Assembly (NCBI GenBank): GCA_047637875.1
Contig: JBLJBH010000023.1
Location: 1 to 57,096, forward strand
Source of the DNA: UBA7396 sp047637875
GTDB taxonomy: Bacteria > Patescibacteriota > Gracilibacteria > BD1-5 > UBA6164
Direction of reading: 5' to 3'
DNA: 57,096 bases
The notes under the pieces were generated by a model. The model made no database searches. It saw only the letters and a program-made list of their open reading frames with translations, and had not been told where the DNA came from. Position numbers and translations under genes: made by a program. Below, piece after piece: positions 45,224 through 56,668 of this stretch (position 1 is the stretch's first letter; each line of letters begins with the position of its first letter).

Positions 45224-47233
45224 ATGCTTTCTACTCCACTCACAAAAACCATTTTACACACAACAGATAATTATATTAAATCATTACATAAATGAGGTAT
45301 TTTAACCATTTGAGACTTGATACATTTTCTTCCAAAATCACTCGAAGACAGAAGTAATGTTTTAGAGAGTTTTTCTTATATCAATATCAAAGATAAAAAT
45401 ACTATTTTAGTAAAACTTCTTTCGGTAGAAAATTCTCGTACCTCTAGCTGAAAAATTCTTACAAAAACCATCTTTGAAGATAAAAACTGATTTATGTCAG
45501 AATGAGTTTGGTTTAATAGAAATTATCTCGGGAAGCAACTGGAAAAAATTATCTGAAAAAAAGTTATTCTTTCTGGAAAGGTAAAGTATGAATTTTGAAA
45601 ACTTACTTTTGTTTCACCAGATATAGAAACCGATTTATCAAAAGTTTCTGGTGAAGTGATACCAGTTTATAGTGATTGTAACTATATTCCAGGAACTTGG
45701 TTTGCATTAAAAATGCAACATATTAAAAAATATATTTCTCTTATTTCAGAAACACTTCCAGAAAGTATTATTAAAAAATATAATTTTATTTCTCGTGCAG
45801 AAGCTTTGGAAAAACTTCATTTTCCATCAAATAAACATGATTTTGAAATTGCCAGAGAAAGACTCGCTTATGATGAACTTTATGAGATAAATTACATATC
45901 TATTTCTAAAAAAATTGAAAAACAAAATATTTCCGAGTGAAAAAGTGTATCAATTCCGTTTGATGCAGAGCTGGTAAAAGAAATTATTTCAAAACTTCCA
46001 TTTGAACTTACTGGACATCAAAAAATCTCTCTTTTTCAAGTTTTAAAAGATATGGAAAAAACTCACTCGATGCAAAGACTTTTACAATGAGATGTAGGAA
46101 CTGGGAAAACTGTTATTGCTGCGATTGCGATAATTCATAGTATTTTACAAAGTGAGAAAAAATGAGAAAAAATCCAAGCATCTATTCTTGCTCCAACTGA
46201 AATTTTAGCCAGACAGCATTTTGAGTGACTCGAAAAATTTTTTGTATCGTATGGATTAAATTCAGTACTACTAGTTGGAAGCACAACCAAAAAACAAAAG
46301 GATATTTTGAAAGAACAACTCAAATCTGGAAATATTGATATCATTATTGGAACTCATGCACTACTTGAAGAAGATGTAATTTTTCATAAATTGTGACTTG
46401 TTATTATCGATGAACAACATAGGTTTTGAGTAAAACAAAGAGAAATATTAGAGAAATATTCTACTAGCTGATTTTTTCCACATTCTCTTAATATGACAGC
46501 AACTCCTATTCCAAGAACTTTAGCCCTTACTTTATATTGAGATCAAGATCTTTCTATTATTAATGAATATCCAGCAGGAAGAAAAACTATTTTTACCAAA
46601 GTGGCGAAAAATGATGAGGAAAGACATGGGGTAGAACTTTTTGTAAGAAATCAAATAGAATCATGAAGACAAGTATTTTGGATTTCTCCTTTAGTAGAAG
46701 AATCAGAAAAAATAGATTTAGCAAATGCTATTTCAACTTTTGAATCTTTGACTGAAATATTTTCTCCATTTAAAGTGGGATTATTGCATGGGAAAATGAA
46801 GGCAAGTGAAAAACAAGAAATTATGAAAGCTTTTGAAAATAATGAAATTCAGATACTTTCATCTACTTCTGTAGTTGAAGTTTGAGTGAATGTTCCGAAT
46901 GCAACTATTATGTGTATCGAGTGAGCTGAAAGATTTTGACTCTCACAACTTCATCAATTCAGAGGAAGAGTAGGGAGGGGGGGATTTCAATCCTATTGTT
47001 ATCTTTTCCCAACTTCTGGAAAACCAACCGATAGACTCAGAGCGATGGAAAAAACAAATAATGGATTTGAATTAGCTGAAATAGATTTAGAACTCAGATG
47101 ACCTGGGGAAGTTTACTGAGTCAGACAATCAGGAGTCCCAGATTTTAAAATAGCCGATATAAAAGACTTAGAAATTGTATCGCAAATCAGAGAAGATATA
47201 GAAGAATTGTTTAAAAGTAACTTGATAAAATAG
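45224..47233 (+). CDS. recG: ATP-dependent DNA helicase RecG
   Basis: A 669-residue superfamily 2 helicase. The N-terminal ~230 residues form the wedge/OB region. Walker A QGDVGTGKTVIAA is near residue 288, motif Ia APTEILARQH, motif II DEQHRFGVKQR near 396, motif III MTATPIPRTLALTLYGD, and motif VI QLHQFRGRVGRGGFQSYCYL. RecG reverses stalled forks and processes branched intermediates. The start MLSTPLTKTILHTTDNYIKS is typical of the family. Length is near the usual 680-690. Confidence 0.95.
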
Positions 47234-47276
47234 ACATTTTTCATATTATACAAAAAATAATCACTAAAATATATTC

Positions 47277-48482
47277 ATGGCAAATTTAGGAATCAGAGAA
47301 TTTGATGCAAAAAGAATGTTTTTTTCATCTATTTGACAATCATATAATGGAAAAAAAATTACTTCTTTAGATGATTTTTCTTCTTTAGATGCAAGGAAAA
47401 AATATGTAATTAAACCTGATCAGCTTTTTTGAAAAAGAGGAAAACTCGGACTTATCTGAGTAAATTTTACTTTAGATGAAGTAAAAAAATGGTTTTTAGA
47501 AAAAAATAATACAGAAATTTGCATAAAAGAAACTAAAGGTATTTTAGATACTTTTTTGGTAGAAGAATTTATTCCGCATACTGATGAATACTACGTTGCC
47601 ATCAAACAAGAAAGAGATTATGACGAGATTTTCTTTTCCAACTTTGGATGAATTGATGTTGAAGAAAATTGGGAAAAAGTTATTTCTTTACAAGTTTGAG
47701 TTTGAGAAGAAATAGATGATAAAAAAATAAGTGATGCTTTTCATATTACTGATGAAAAAATTCTTAGAGTTATCTTGCAATTATTTTCGTTTTATAGAAA
47801 TGAGGATTTTACGTATCTTGAGGTTAATCCATTTTGTTTTGATGAGAGAAATGGAAATCTCATTTTACTTGATATGGTAGCAAAAATTGATAATACTGCA
47901 TTTTTCTTACATCCTGATTCTTGGCAAGATTTAGAATTTCCAAATACATTTGGTTTTGAAGAAAATACTCGTGAAAGATATATTTCAGATCTCGATCAAA
48001 AAACGGGAGCAAGTTTAAAACTCAAATTTTTAAATACAAACTGAAAAATTTGGACACTACTTTCTTGAGGTGGGGGGTCACTCGTGATGACTGATACTTT
48101 ATGATATTTGTGATTTGCAAAAGAAATTGCAAATTATTGAGAATTATCAGGAGACCCAGATAGATTTTATACTAGAGAATATACTAGAGTTTTATTTGAG
48201 CAAATGTTAGAATCTCCAAAACCAAAATATCTTATCATCGCTGGAGCTATTGCAAATTTTACACAAATTGATAAAACTTTTACTGGAATTATAGATGTTT
48301 TAGAAGAAAAATCTGAAGAAATAAAGAAGAAATGAATAAAAATTTTAGTTAGAAGATGAGGATTGAATGATAAAATTTGACTCAAACTTCTCTCTGATGC
48401 TTGTGAAAAATTATGAATTCCATGTAAAGTTGCTGATAGTAATATTTATATGACTGATATTTTAAAAGAAATTAAATTATAA
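47277..48482 (+). CDS. aclB: ATP-citrate lyase, small (ATP-grasp) subunit
   Basis: A 401-residue protein matching the N-terminal part of human ACLY and the bacterial AclB subunit. MANLGIREFDAKRMFF begins the ATP-grasp lobe. FTYLEVNPFCFDERNGNL is the metal/phosphate site. LSGGGGSLVMTDTLGYLG, AKEIANYGELSGDPD, KYLIIAGAIANFTQIDKTF and KGIKILVRRGGLNDKIGLKL are the succinyl-CoA-synthetase-like second half and citrate-binding part. It supplies ATP-driven phosphorylation and citrate binding for citrate + CoA + ATP -> acetyl-CoA + oxaloacetate + ADP + Pi. Three nucleotides separate it from aclA. Glycines are often TGA, so the gene is long resident. Confidence 0.93.
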
Positions 48483-48485
48483 TTT

Positions 48486-50264
48486 ATGTTTTCAAAAAAC
48501 TCCTTTGCCATTATCTATGGTTTACATCTTTCTACCGCACAAAAAATGCTTGATTTTGACTTTATTTGTGAGAGAGAACCTTCTGTGGTTGCTTTTGTAG
48601 ACCCAGGAAAAGATATTTCAAATTATAAACTTTTTTTTGGAGGAAAAGAGATGTTTATAACTTCATATCCTGATTATGAAAGTATTCCTGATAGTATTTT
48701 AAAGAAAGCTGATACCGTTTTAAATTATGCTTCTTTTAGAAGTGCTTATGATGCAACACTAAAATCTATGGAAATAGAAAGTATCAAAAATATTATTATA
48801 ATAGCTGAATGAATCCCAGAAAGTTGCGTGAGAAAAATTATAGCACTCAATAAAGAAAAAAAGAAAAATATTATCGGACCTTCTACTGTTTGAGCTATGG
48901 TAAATGGAGAGTTTAGAGTAGGGAATACAGGAGGAAGTTTAGAAAATATTATTAATTCAAAACTATATAAAAAGTGAAGTATTTGATTTGTTTCAAAATC
49001 AGGATGAATGAGTAATGAACTTCGTAAAATCATTGCTGATAACACGAACTGAACTCATACTTCTGTCGCTATAGGATGAGATAAATACTCTATTGCAACT
49101 TTCAAAGATATTATACTACAATATGAAAAAATAGATGAAATCAAAATGATTGTGTTACTTGGAGAGGTGGGGTGAAATGAAGAAAATGAAATAGCTCTAA
49201 TGATTAAAAATAAAATTATCAAAAAACCAGTGGTAGCTTTTTGTATTGGAACAATTTCTGATTTACTTCCTTCTGGAGTACAATTTGGTCATGCTGGAGC
49301 AAAAGCTGATTCAAATACTGAAAGTTCAAATTATAAAAATTTAAATCTCAAAAATGCTTGAGCAGTAGTTCCAGAGAGTTTTATGGATTTATGAGAAAAA
49401 ATAAAAGAAACTTTTCAAAAATTATATATTAAAAATGATTCAGATATTGAAATGTCTGAATTACAAAAAAAAGTTGAAATAATAAACTCAAGAAAATCAA
49501 CAAAAATGACCTCTACTATTTCTGATGAGAGATGAGAAGAACTTACTTATAATAAAAAACCGATTTCAGAATATATACAAAAAGGAAGTATTGCTAATGT
49601 TATATGAAATCTGTGGCTCAAAAGAGATTTACCGGAATATGCTCTCAAGTTTATAAATACTATAATTATACTTTTGGCTGATCACGGACCAGCAGTTTCT
49701 GGAGCTACTAATACTATTATCACATCTCGCGCGGGGAATGATTTAAAATCTGGACTTATTTCATGACTAGCAACAGTTGGACCAAGATTTGGTGGAGCAA
49801 TTGACTGAGCTGGAAAATATTTTTTTGAAGCAGTAAAAAATGGAGTTTCTCCAAAAGAATATGTTGATATGATGAAGAAAAAATGAGAATTTATTCCATG
49901 AATTGGACATAAAGTAAAATCAAAATTCAATCCTGATAAAAGATGTGAATTACTTTTGGAACTTTCAAAAGAATTTCCATCAACAAAACATCTTGAGTTT
50001 GCTTTAGAAGTAGAAAAAATTACTCTTGATAAAAAACCAAATCTTATTCTCAATGTTGATGGAATGACAGCAGTTTTACTTTTAGATATGATGAAAGATA
50101 TTGGTATGAGTAATACTGAAATACAAAAATATATTGAAGCTTGAATTTTTAATGGATTCTTTATACTATCAAGAAATATAGGATTTATATGACATTTTAT
50201 AGATCAAAAATTGCTAAATGAACCGCTTTATAGAAGCGATTGGGATGATATTTTATATATTTAG
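48486..50264 (+). CDS. aclA: ATP-citrate lyase, large subunit
   Basis: A 592-residue protein aligning with ACLY from its CoA-binding domain to the end. DFICEREPSVVAFVDPG begins it. LNYASFRSAYDATLKSMEI, GPSTVGAMVNGEFRVGNTGG and VSKSGGMSNELRKIIADNTN come next, then the phospho-histidine loop VQFGHAGAKADSN (His269). The C-terminal citrate-synthase-like lyase domain has LADHGPAVSGATNTIITSRA, GPRFGGAIDGAGKYFFEA and FIPGIGHKVKSKFNPDKR (His ~475). The end RNIGFIGHFIDQKL is also conserved. All catalytic elements are present, so the lyase should be active. It works with AclB in the cytoplasm to make acetyl-CoA and oxaloacetate from citrate. Confidence 0.95.
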
Positions 50265-50272
50265 AAAAAAAT

Positions 50273-51301
50273 ATGAATTTACTACAAGTCTTTTTTATTA
50301 TATCTTGAATTATTTTGTTTATTATATCAATAGATGTAGCAAAAAAACAAAAATTTAATGCACTACATTTTCTGGTATTTATTTGAGTTGGAGCTTGACT
50401 TGTAGCATTTACTTTTTTACCTAACTTATTAAATACTATCTGATGATTTTTTTGACTTCAAAGATGAGCTGATTTACTTGTTTACTCTTCTATAATTTTT
50501 TTAATGTATTTTTCAATTTTACTTTTAAATAAAGTTGAACAATCTCGTGAAGATTTTACAAAATTAGTTAGAGAAATAGCTATAGCAAATTCAAAGAAAG
50601 AAATTGTTTTTTGAGAACTTTGTTTTGTAGTTGCTGCTTATAATGAAGAAAAAGTAATATCAGAAACTATTGAAAATCTAATAAAAAATAATTATAAAAA
50701 TATAATAGTTGTAAATGATGGTTCAAAAGATAGAACTTTAGAGATTTTAAGAAAATATGAAGATAAAATAATTATTTTAACTCATTATAAAAATAGAGGT
50801 CAATGAGCAGCACTAGAAACTTGATTTGAGTATCTTAGAAGATATTGAAAAGTTGAATATATTTGTACTTACGATGCAGATTGACAACATAGATTATCAG
50901 ATTTACCAAAATTTTTAGAGGCATTTAAAAAAGATAATAATTTACAAATAGTTTTATGATCTAGATTTATTACAAAAACAAATACAAATGTTTCATTATC
51001 AAGAAAAATTATTTTAAAACTTTGAATTCTTTTTACTTTTTTTATAAGCAATATTAAATTAACTGATTCTCATAATTGATACAGAGTTATGAAATTGGAA
51101 ACTCTAAAAAATATTTCAATAACTATTGATTGAATGTGACACGCTTCCGAAATAGTTGATATAATTGCTACAAATCATTTGAAATTTAAAGAAATTCCAG
51201 TTGATATTCTCTATACTGATTATTCTATGTCAAAATGACAAAGCTCTTGAAATGCAATTAATATTGCATTAAAAACGATTTGGTATAAGTTTTTTAAATA
51301 A
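50273..51301 (+). CDS. Fusion of DUF2304 membrane domain and GT2 glycosyltransferase
   Basis: A 342-residue protein. The N-terminal ~105 residues have three hydrophobic spans and GGFFGLQRGADLLVYSSIIF, the DUF2304 signature. Residues ~115-342 are a family 2 glycosyltransferase: FVVAAYNEEKVISETIENL, VVNDGSKDRT, TYDADGQHRLSDLPKF with the metal-binding DAD near 201, GSRF, and DSHNGYRVM. It resembles dolichol-phosphate-mannose-synthase-type enzymes that load a sugar onto a polyprenyl phosphate. DUF2304 and GT2 are normally separate neighbouring genes; here they are one polypeptide. It follows aclA by 8 nt and may share its transcript. Confidence 0.88.
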
Positions 51302-51331
51302 AAGAAGTTTTTAAAACTTCTTTTATTTTTT
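51300..51331. terminator. Bidirectional terminator
   Basis: The arms 51300-51311 and 51313-51324 (AAAAGAAGTTTT / AAAACTTCTTTT) are followed by ATTTTTT. It includes the stops of the glycosyltransferase (51299-51301) and, on the other strand, of the lytic transglycosylase (51323-51325). Confidence 0.8.
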
Positions 51332-52216
51332 AAGTATTTTAACTTCCCAATTTCCTTCAGGTAAAAAATCTTTTTTTATCCACATATTAAGTGTTTTTAT
51401 TGTTTGATAATTTTGTCAATTTTCCAAAGCCCATTTTTTTAAATCATCTACTTTTCAAAGTTTTACAATATCAGTTTTAGGTTCTTTATAAACTCATCAA
51501 ATAATTTTATCAATATATGATTTTTTTGACTCATAATCTTTTATAACATATTTTATCGCAAGTATTCTAAAAACATAGCGAGAAGTTTCTTCATTTAAAT
51601 ATAAATCATAATAATTATCTACTTTTTGATCTTCTAAAGCTCTTTTTATACCATTTTGTCATCTATTATAACTAGCAGCAACTAAAGTCCGATTTCAAAA
51701 AATATTATGTAAATAATCCAAATACTTTATAGCTGCAAGGCTTGCTTTTTCAAAATTATACCTTTCGTCAATATTTTCATTAACAATTAGTCAATATTCT
51801 AAAGCAGTTAATGGCATAAATTGCCAAATTCAAGCAGCTCCAGCTGAAGAAACCACATCATTTCTTAGAGCACTTTCAGCTATTGGTAAATATTTAAAAT
51901 CTTCTGGAATATTATATTCATCTAGCTTTTCTTCAATATATCACATATATAAAGGTAATCTTTTTACATATAAAAAGAATTGATATAAATTGTAAGATGT
52001 ATTTAAAAATTCTTTATCAAACCTTTCTTTTATAAAATAATTTTCTTCTAAATCAGGTAATTTTTCTCAAGCAAAATTTAAATTATTTTCAGGATAAGAA
52101 AAAATAATTGAATTATTTTGAGTATTATTTTTTTTTCAAAAAATGTTAAAAACTATTAAAAATATAGTAATTAAAATGATAAAAATTATCATTAAGTTTT
52201 TTGTTAAATTAGACAT
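51323..52216 (-). CDS. Membrane-anchored lytic transglycosylase (SLT domain)
   Basis: A 297-residue protein. An N-terminal anchor (NLMIIFIILITIFLIVFNIF) is followed by a linker and the SLT domain (~100-240). LPIAESALRNDVVSSAGAAG has catalytic Glu114, and GIWQFMPLTALEYGL, YNFEKASLAAIKYLDYL and VAASYNRGQNGI complete it. This is the MltD/Slt family core. It cleaves peptidoglycan glycan strands non-hydrolytically, producing 1,6-anhydro ends, in wall remodelling. No LysM repeats are seen. It is divergent from dnaA. Confidence 0.92.
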
Positions 52217-52393
52217 TTTTAGTATTTTTTAGATAAATAAAAGTAAAACTCAATATTTTGTATAATAATTTTATACAATAAAGTTTGTCAATAAAAAATA
52301 AACAATTGACTTAAATTTTTTTTTCTATAAGTTATCATTAATCTTCAATAAATCAAATTATATTTTATTAAAAATTAATTTAGATAAACACAT
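52217..52393. promoter_or_regulatory. Divergent promoter region between transglycosylase and dnaA
   Basis: A 177-nt, extremely AT-rich spacer. On the minus strand TTGACA (52286-52291) and TATTAT (52262-52267), 18 nt apart, make a good promoter for the transglycosylase. On the plus strand TTGACT (52306-52311) precedes a T-run and TATAAG, a possible dnaA promoter with short spacing. The position beside dnaA would suit a replication origin, but no exact DnaA box (TTATCCACA) is seen, only weak matches such as AGATAAACACA near 52382. Confidence 0.5.
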
Positions 52394-53830
52394 ATGGAAA
52401 ATTACAACAGTTTGAAAAATATATTAAATGGAATTTTAAAAGACATTAAAAAACAAGATTTTCTAGTATATTTTAGAAAAATATCAATAATTGAAATTAG
52501 TAAAAATAAAGTTACTTTTTGAGTTGTTTCGGGTTTTATGAAAGAAAATTTAGAAGCAAAATTTTATGATTTAATTTTTAAAGCTACTAGAGAAGAATTA
52601 CCAGAAATTACAAAAATAGAATTTCTAGTTGATATGAATATAGAAAATCCTTCTAATAAAGAAGTTGTTGACTGTAGTAATTATTTTAAGGAATTTTCAA
52701 AAAAATCTAAAAAAACTGTTTGAGAAATTTCATCAAAAAATCAAGAAAATACAAAATCAAATGAAAATGAATATAAAACTTGATCTACAAATGATAGATA
52801 TACTTTAGATAATTTTATAGTTTGACCATCAAATCAACTTCCATATTCAGCTTGCGAAGCTGTTGTAAGAAATCCTGGGAAATCTTATAATCCACTTTAT
52901 ATTTACTGAGAAGTTTGACTTTGAAAAACTCACTTACTTCAATGAACTTGAAATGCAATTTTAAAAAAGTATAAAGATAAAGTTGTTAGATATATGACAG
53001 CTGATAAATTTATAACTGAATATGTTAGTGCTGTAAAGAAAAAATGAGTTGAAAGACTTAGACAAAAATATGCTGAGGTTGATGTAATTATTATAGATGA
53101 CGTTCAATTTTTATCAAAAAAAGAACAAACTCAAAATGAATTATATAATATTTTCAACATATTATATGATTCTCAAAAACAAATTATTATTTCTTGAGAT
53201 AGATCTCCAAAAGAATTAACAGAAATTGAGCCAAGATTAAAATCAAGATTTGAGTGGGGAATAATAGTTGATATTTCAAAACCAGATTTTGAAACTCGTT
53301 TAGCTATTTTGCAAGAAAAAGCTCGTGCTAGAGAATTTTTAATTCCTCAAGAAGTAGCTGAATTCATAGCTGCAAATGTTACAGATAGTGTTAGAGAATT
53401 AGAATGAATTTTAAATCAACTTGTTGCTGAATATGAACTTGATCATTCAACTCCATCTTTGGAAAAAGTTGCTAAAAAATTAAAAAAACTTAGTTTCACA
53501 ACTGATATGCTTGGAGAAACTAAAATTCAAAGAACTACTACTATTAAAAGTTATGAAGATATTATAACAGCTGTTTCAAATCATTTTGGTATAGAAAAAG
53601 AATGAATACTATGAGAAAATAGAAGAAAAGAATTTATGATTCCTCGTCAAGTTGCAATGTATCTTTTAAAAACAAAACTACATTATACTTACGAAAGAAT
53701 AGGGAATATTTTTTCTGGTAGAAATCACGCAGCTGTACTTTATAGTTGTAATAAACTTGAAGCTATAATCAAAAAAGATAAAAATTTATTATATGAAATT
53801 AATATTTTAAGAGATTGAATAGGAATATAA
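52394..53830 (+). CDS. dnaA: Chromosomal replication initiator protein DnaA
   Basis: A 478-residue protein with all four domains. Domain I is residues ~1-85, a polar linker with Asn/Ser/Lys ~100-130, and the AAA+ domain starts RYTLDNFIVGPSNQLPYSAC. Walker A GEVGLGKTHL is residues 172-181 with all three glycines encoded by TGA. Walker B is VDVIIIDDVQFL, the sensor region EIEPRLKSRFEWG, and the C-terminal DNA-binding domain has MIPRQVAMYLLKTKLHYTYE and FSGRNHAAVLYSCNK. In E. coli the last motif reads DHTTV; here it is NHAAV. It melts the origin and loads the helicase. Confidence 0.97.
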
Positions 53831-53872
53831 TTTTAAACATAAACTTGCATAAAAGTTCTAATTTATATAATG

Positions 53873-53906
53873 AGAGGGAAAAATGAAAATTTTTCTCTTT
53901 TTATTA
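53873..53906 (+). terminator. Probable terminator after dnaA
   Basis: AGAGGGAAAAA (53873-53883) and TTTTTCTCT (53890-53898) pair with one bulged G, and the right arm runs into a T-rich tail. Its position in the 91-nt gap before valS supports separate transcription of valS. Confidence 0.55.
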
Positions 53907-53921
53907 TTTAATTTTTTAAAA

Positions 53922-56582
53922 ATGACAACATTTTCTAAAAAATATGAACCTGAAATCTTTGAAAAAGAGATTTATAAGGATTGGGAACAAAACGGATGTT
54001 TTATACCAAAAGCTTCAAAAACTTGAAAAACATTTTATATCCCTATGCCACCTCCAAACGTCACATGACAACTTCATTTATGACATTCAGTTTTTTTAAC
54101 TCTTCAAGATATAATGACTAGATATCATCGTATGATTTGAGATGAAACTTTATGGCTTCCTTGAGTAGATCATGCATGAATTTCAACTCAAGCTGTTGTA
54201 GAAAAAAACTTAGCAAAAGAGGGAATTACTAAAAAAGATTTATGAAGAGAAAAATTTTTAGAAAAAGTATGGGAATGGAAAGAAAAATATTGAAATACTA
54301 TCACTCATCAAATGAGACAAATGTGATCTTCAACAGATTGGTCTAAAGAAAGATTTACACTTGATGCTGGACTTTCAAAACAAGTTACAAAAGCATTTTT
54401 GGATTTATATAATAAATGAATGATTTATAAATGAGAATATATGGTAAATTATTCTCCAGTTTTAAATACTGTTTTATCAGATCAAGAAGTTATTTATAAA
54501 GAAGAAAAAGGGAAACTTTATCATATAACTTATTTTGTTTCAGGAAGTGATAATGAAGTTATTGTTGCTACAACTCGTCCTGAAACTTTACTTTGAGATG
54601 AGGCAGTTGCTGTGCATCCAAAAGATAAAAGATATAAAGCTTTATTAAAAGCTTGAAAAAAATTAATTTTACCAATTTTAAATAGAGAAATTCCAATTAT
54701 TTGAGACGAAATGGTTGATATGGAATTTTGAACTTGAGCTGTAAAAATTACTCCAGCTCATGATCCAAACGATTTTGAAGTTGCTAGACGTCATAATTTA
54801 CCTATGGATAATATTGTTCTAGGTAAAGATGGAAAAATGACTTCAAAAGCTTGAATATTTGCTGGTCAAGATTTTATGACAGCTAGAGAAAATATTGTAG
54901 AACTTTTAAAAGCAAAATGAAATTTAGTAAAAGTTGAGGATTATACTCATAAAGTTTGATATTGTGAAAGAAGTTGATGTAAAGTAGAAACTATTATTTC
55001 AACTCAATGGTTTGTTTCTGTTGGGAAAATGGCAGAGAAAGTTATTGCTGGTTATAAGAAAAAAGAATTTGAAATAATTCCTGAAAGATTTAATAAAATT
55101 TTTGAGGATTGGATATTTAATTTAAGAGATTGGTGTATATCAAGACAACTTTGGTGGGGACATAGAATTCCTGCTTATTATCATAAAGAAACATGAGAAA
55201 TGGTTGTTTCAGATGAAGACTTAACTTTAACTTGAAATTATACTCAAGATGAAGATGTTTTGGATACTTGGTTTTCATCAGGTTTGTGGCCATTTTCAGT
55301 TTTAGATTTTGATTTTGATAAATCATTAAAAGACCAAAGTGAATTATTTCAAAAATTTTATTCAGCACAAGTTTTAGAAACAGGACATGATATAATTTTC
55401 TTTTGGGTTATCAGAATGTTATTGTTTTGATATGAATTTACTGGACAAACTCCATTTGAAAAAATTTATCTTCATGGGCTTATTAAAGATAAAAATGGTA
55501 AAAAAATGTCTAAATCTCTTGGAAACTGAATTGATCCACTTGATATGATTGAAAAATATTCTGCTGACGCGCTAAGACTGACTTGTTCTATCTGAAATAC
55601 TCCTTGAAATGACCTAAAATTTGATGAAGACAATGTCATGGAAAACAAAGTATTTATCAATAAAATATGGAATGCAACTCGTTTTGTTTACACAAATTTA
55701 TTTGAAAAATCTGAGTATAAAATTGATGATTATGATACTTTAGAAAAAAGAATTTTGAAAAATTATGACAATTTAATGTTTCATGAAAAATGGATTTTAT
55801 CTCGTTTAAAATCAGTTTCTGATAGACTAAATTCTTGAATGGAAAATTTTAATTTTTCTGAAGCTTGAATTGAATTACAAAATTTTACTAGAAATGATTT
55901 TTGTGATTATTATATTGAAGAATTTAAAATTACACGCGCGACTTCAAAACATGGAAATGATGTAATCATGTATGCGATTAATAATATTTTAAAATTATGG
56001 CATCCATTTATCCCATTTGTTACAGAAGAATTATGGAATAAAATGTGATTTGAATGAAAATTAATTGAAACTTCTTATTCAAAAGTTGCAATTATGGAAA
56101 ATAAAGAAATCGAAAAAGACAAACAAATTATTATTGAAGTTATTACTGAAATTAGAAGATTAAGAGCAGAAAATAATATCGTTCCTTCAAATACTATTAA
56201 ATTATTATTGAAAGTTAAAAAATCAAAACAAGATTTATTTAATGATGAGATTTTAGCTTTAATATCTTGAATAGTTAGATCTGAAGAAACTCAATGTGTT
56301 TCAAAAGTGGATAATGAAGAACTCGTATATGCAGTTACTAAATCATGAGTAGAAATATTCCTTGATAACTCAAATGCAAAAGATATGACGGCTGAAGTAG
56401 AAAGACTCAAAGCTTCTATTGCTGATAGCAAAGAATATATTGCACTTCTTGATAGAAAACTCTTAAATGAAAGCTTTGTAAGAAATGCTCCACCAGCTCT
56501 TGTGAGAGCCGAAATGGAGAAAAAAGCTGACGCGCAAGATAAACTCAAGAAATTAGAAGAGAAATTAGAGAAGATAAAATAA
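53922..56582 (+). CDS. valS: Valyl-tRNA synthetase
   Basis: An 886-residue class I synthetase. The signature MPPPNVTGQLHLGHSVFL (HIGH-type HLGH at ~49) distinguishes ValS from IleS. The editing domain has ATTRPETLLGDEAVAVHP, and KMSKSLGNGIDPLDMI lies at ~528. A C-terminal coiled coil (from MTAEVERLKASI, residue ~822) is the ValS tRNA-binding arm. It charges tRNA-Val and edits Thr. Start at 53922; an in-frame ATG at 53883 would add 13 mainly hydrophobic residues within the terminator hairpin and is less likely. Confidence 0.96.
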
Positions 56583-56617
56583 AAATTCCTAAGAATTTTA
56601 TCCTTAGGAATTTTTTA
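56581..56617. terminator. Terminator after valS
   Basis: The 13-nt arms 56581-56593 and 56603-56615 (AAAAATTCCTAAG / CTTAGGAATTTTT) are exact reverse complements with a 9-nt loop, overlapping the valS stop codon. Confidence 0.85.
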
Positions 56618-56630
56618 AAACTTAAAACAA

Positions 56631-56664
56631 AAAAAATACTTTTTCAATTGAAAAAGTATTTTTT
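56631..56664. terminator. Terminator of rpsO copy 2
   Basis: The 15-nt arms 56631-56645 and 56650-56664 (core ATACTTTTTC/GAAAAAGTAT) close a 4-nt loop just beyond the stop of the minus-strand rpsO. Confidence 0.85.
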
Positions 56665-56668
56665 GATA

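Noticed and set aside
53883..53921. Upstream in-frame ATG for valS
   Set aside because: The extension is hydrophobic, lies in a terminator-like hairpin and precedes the normal ValS start region.
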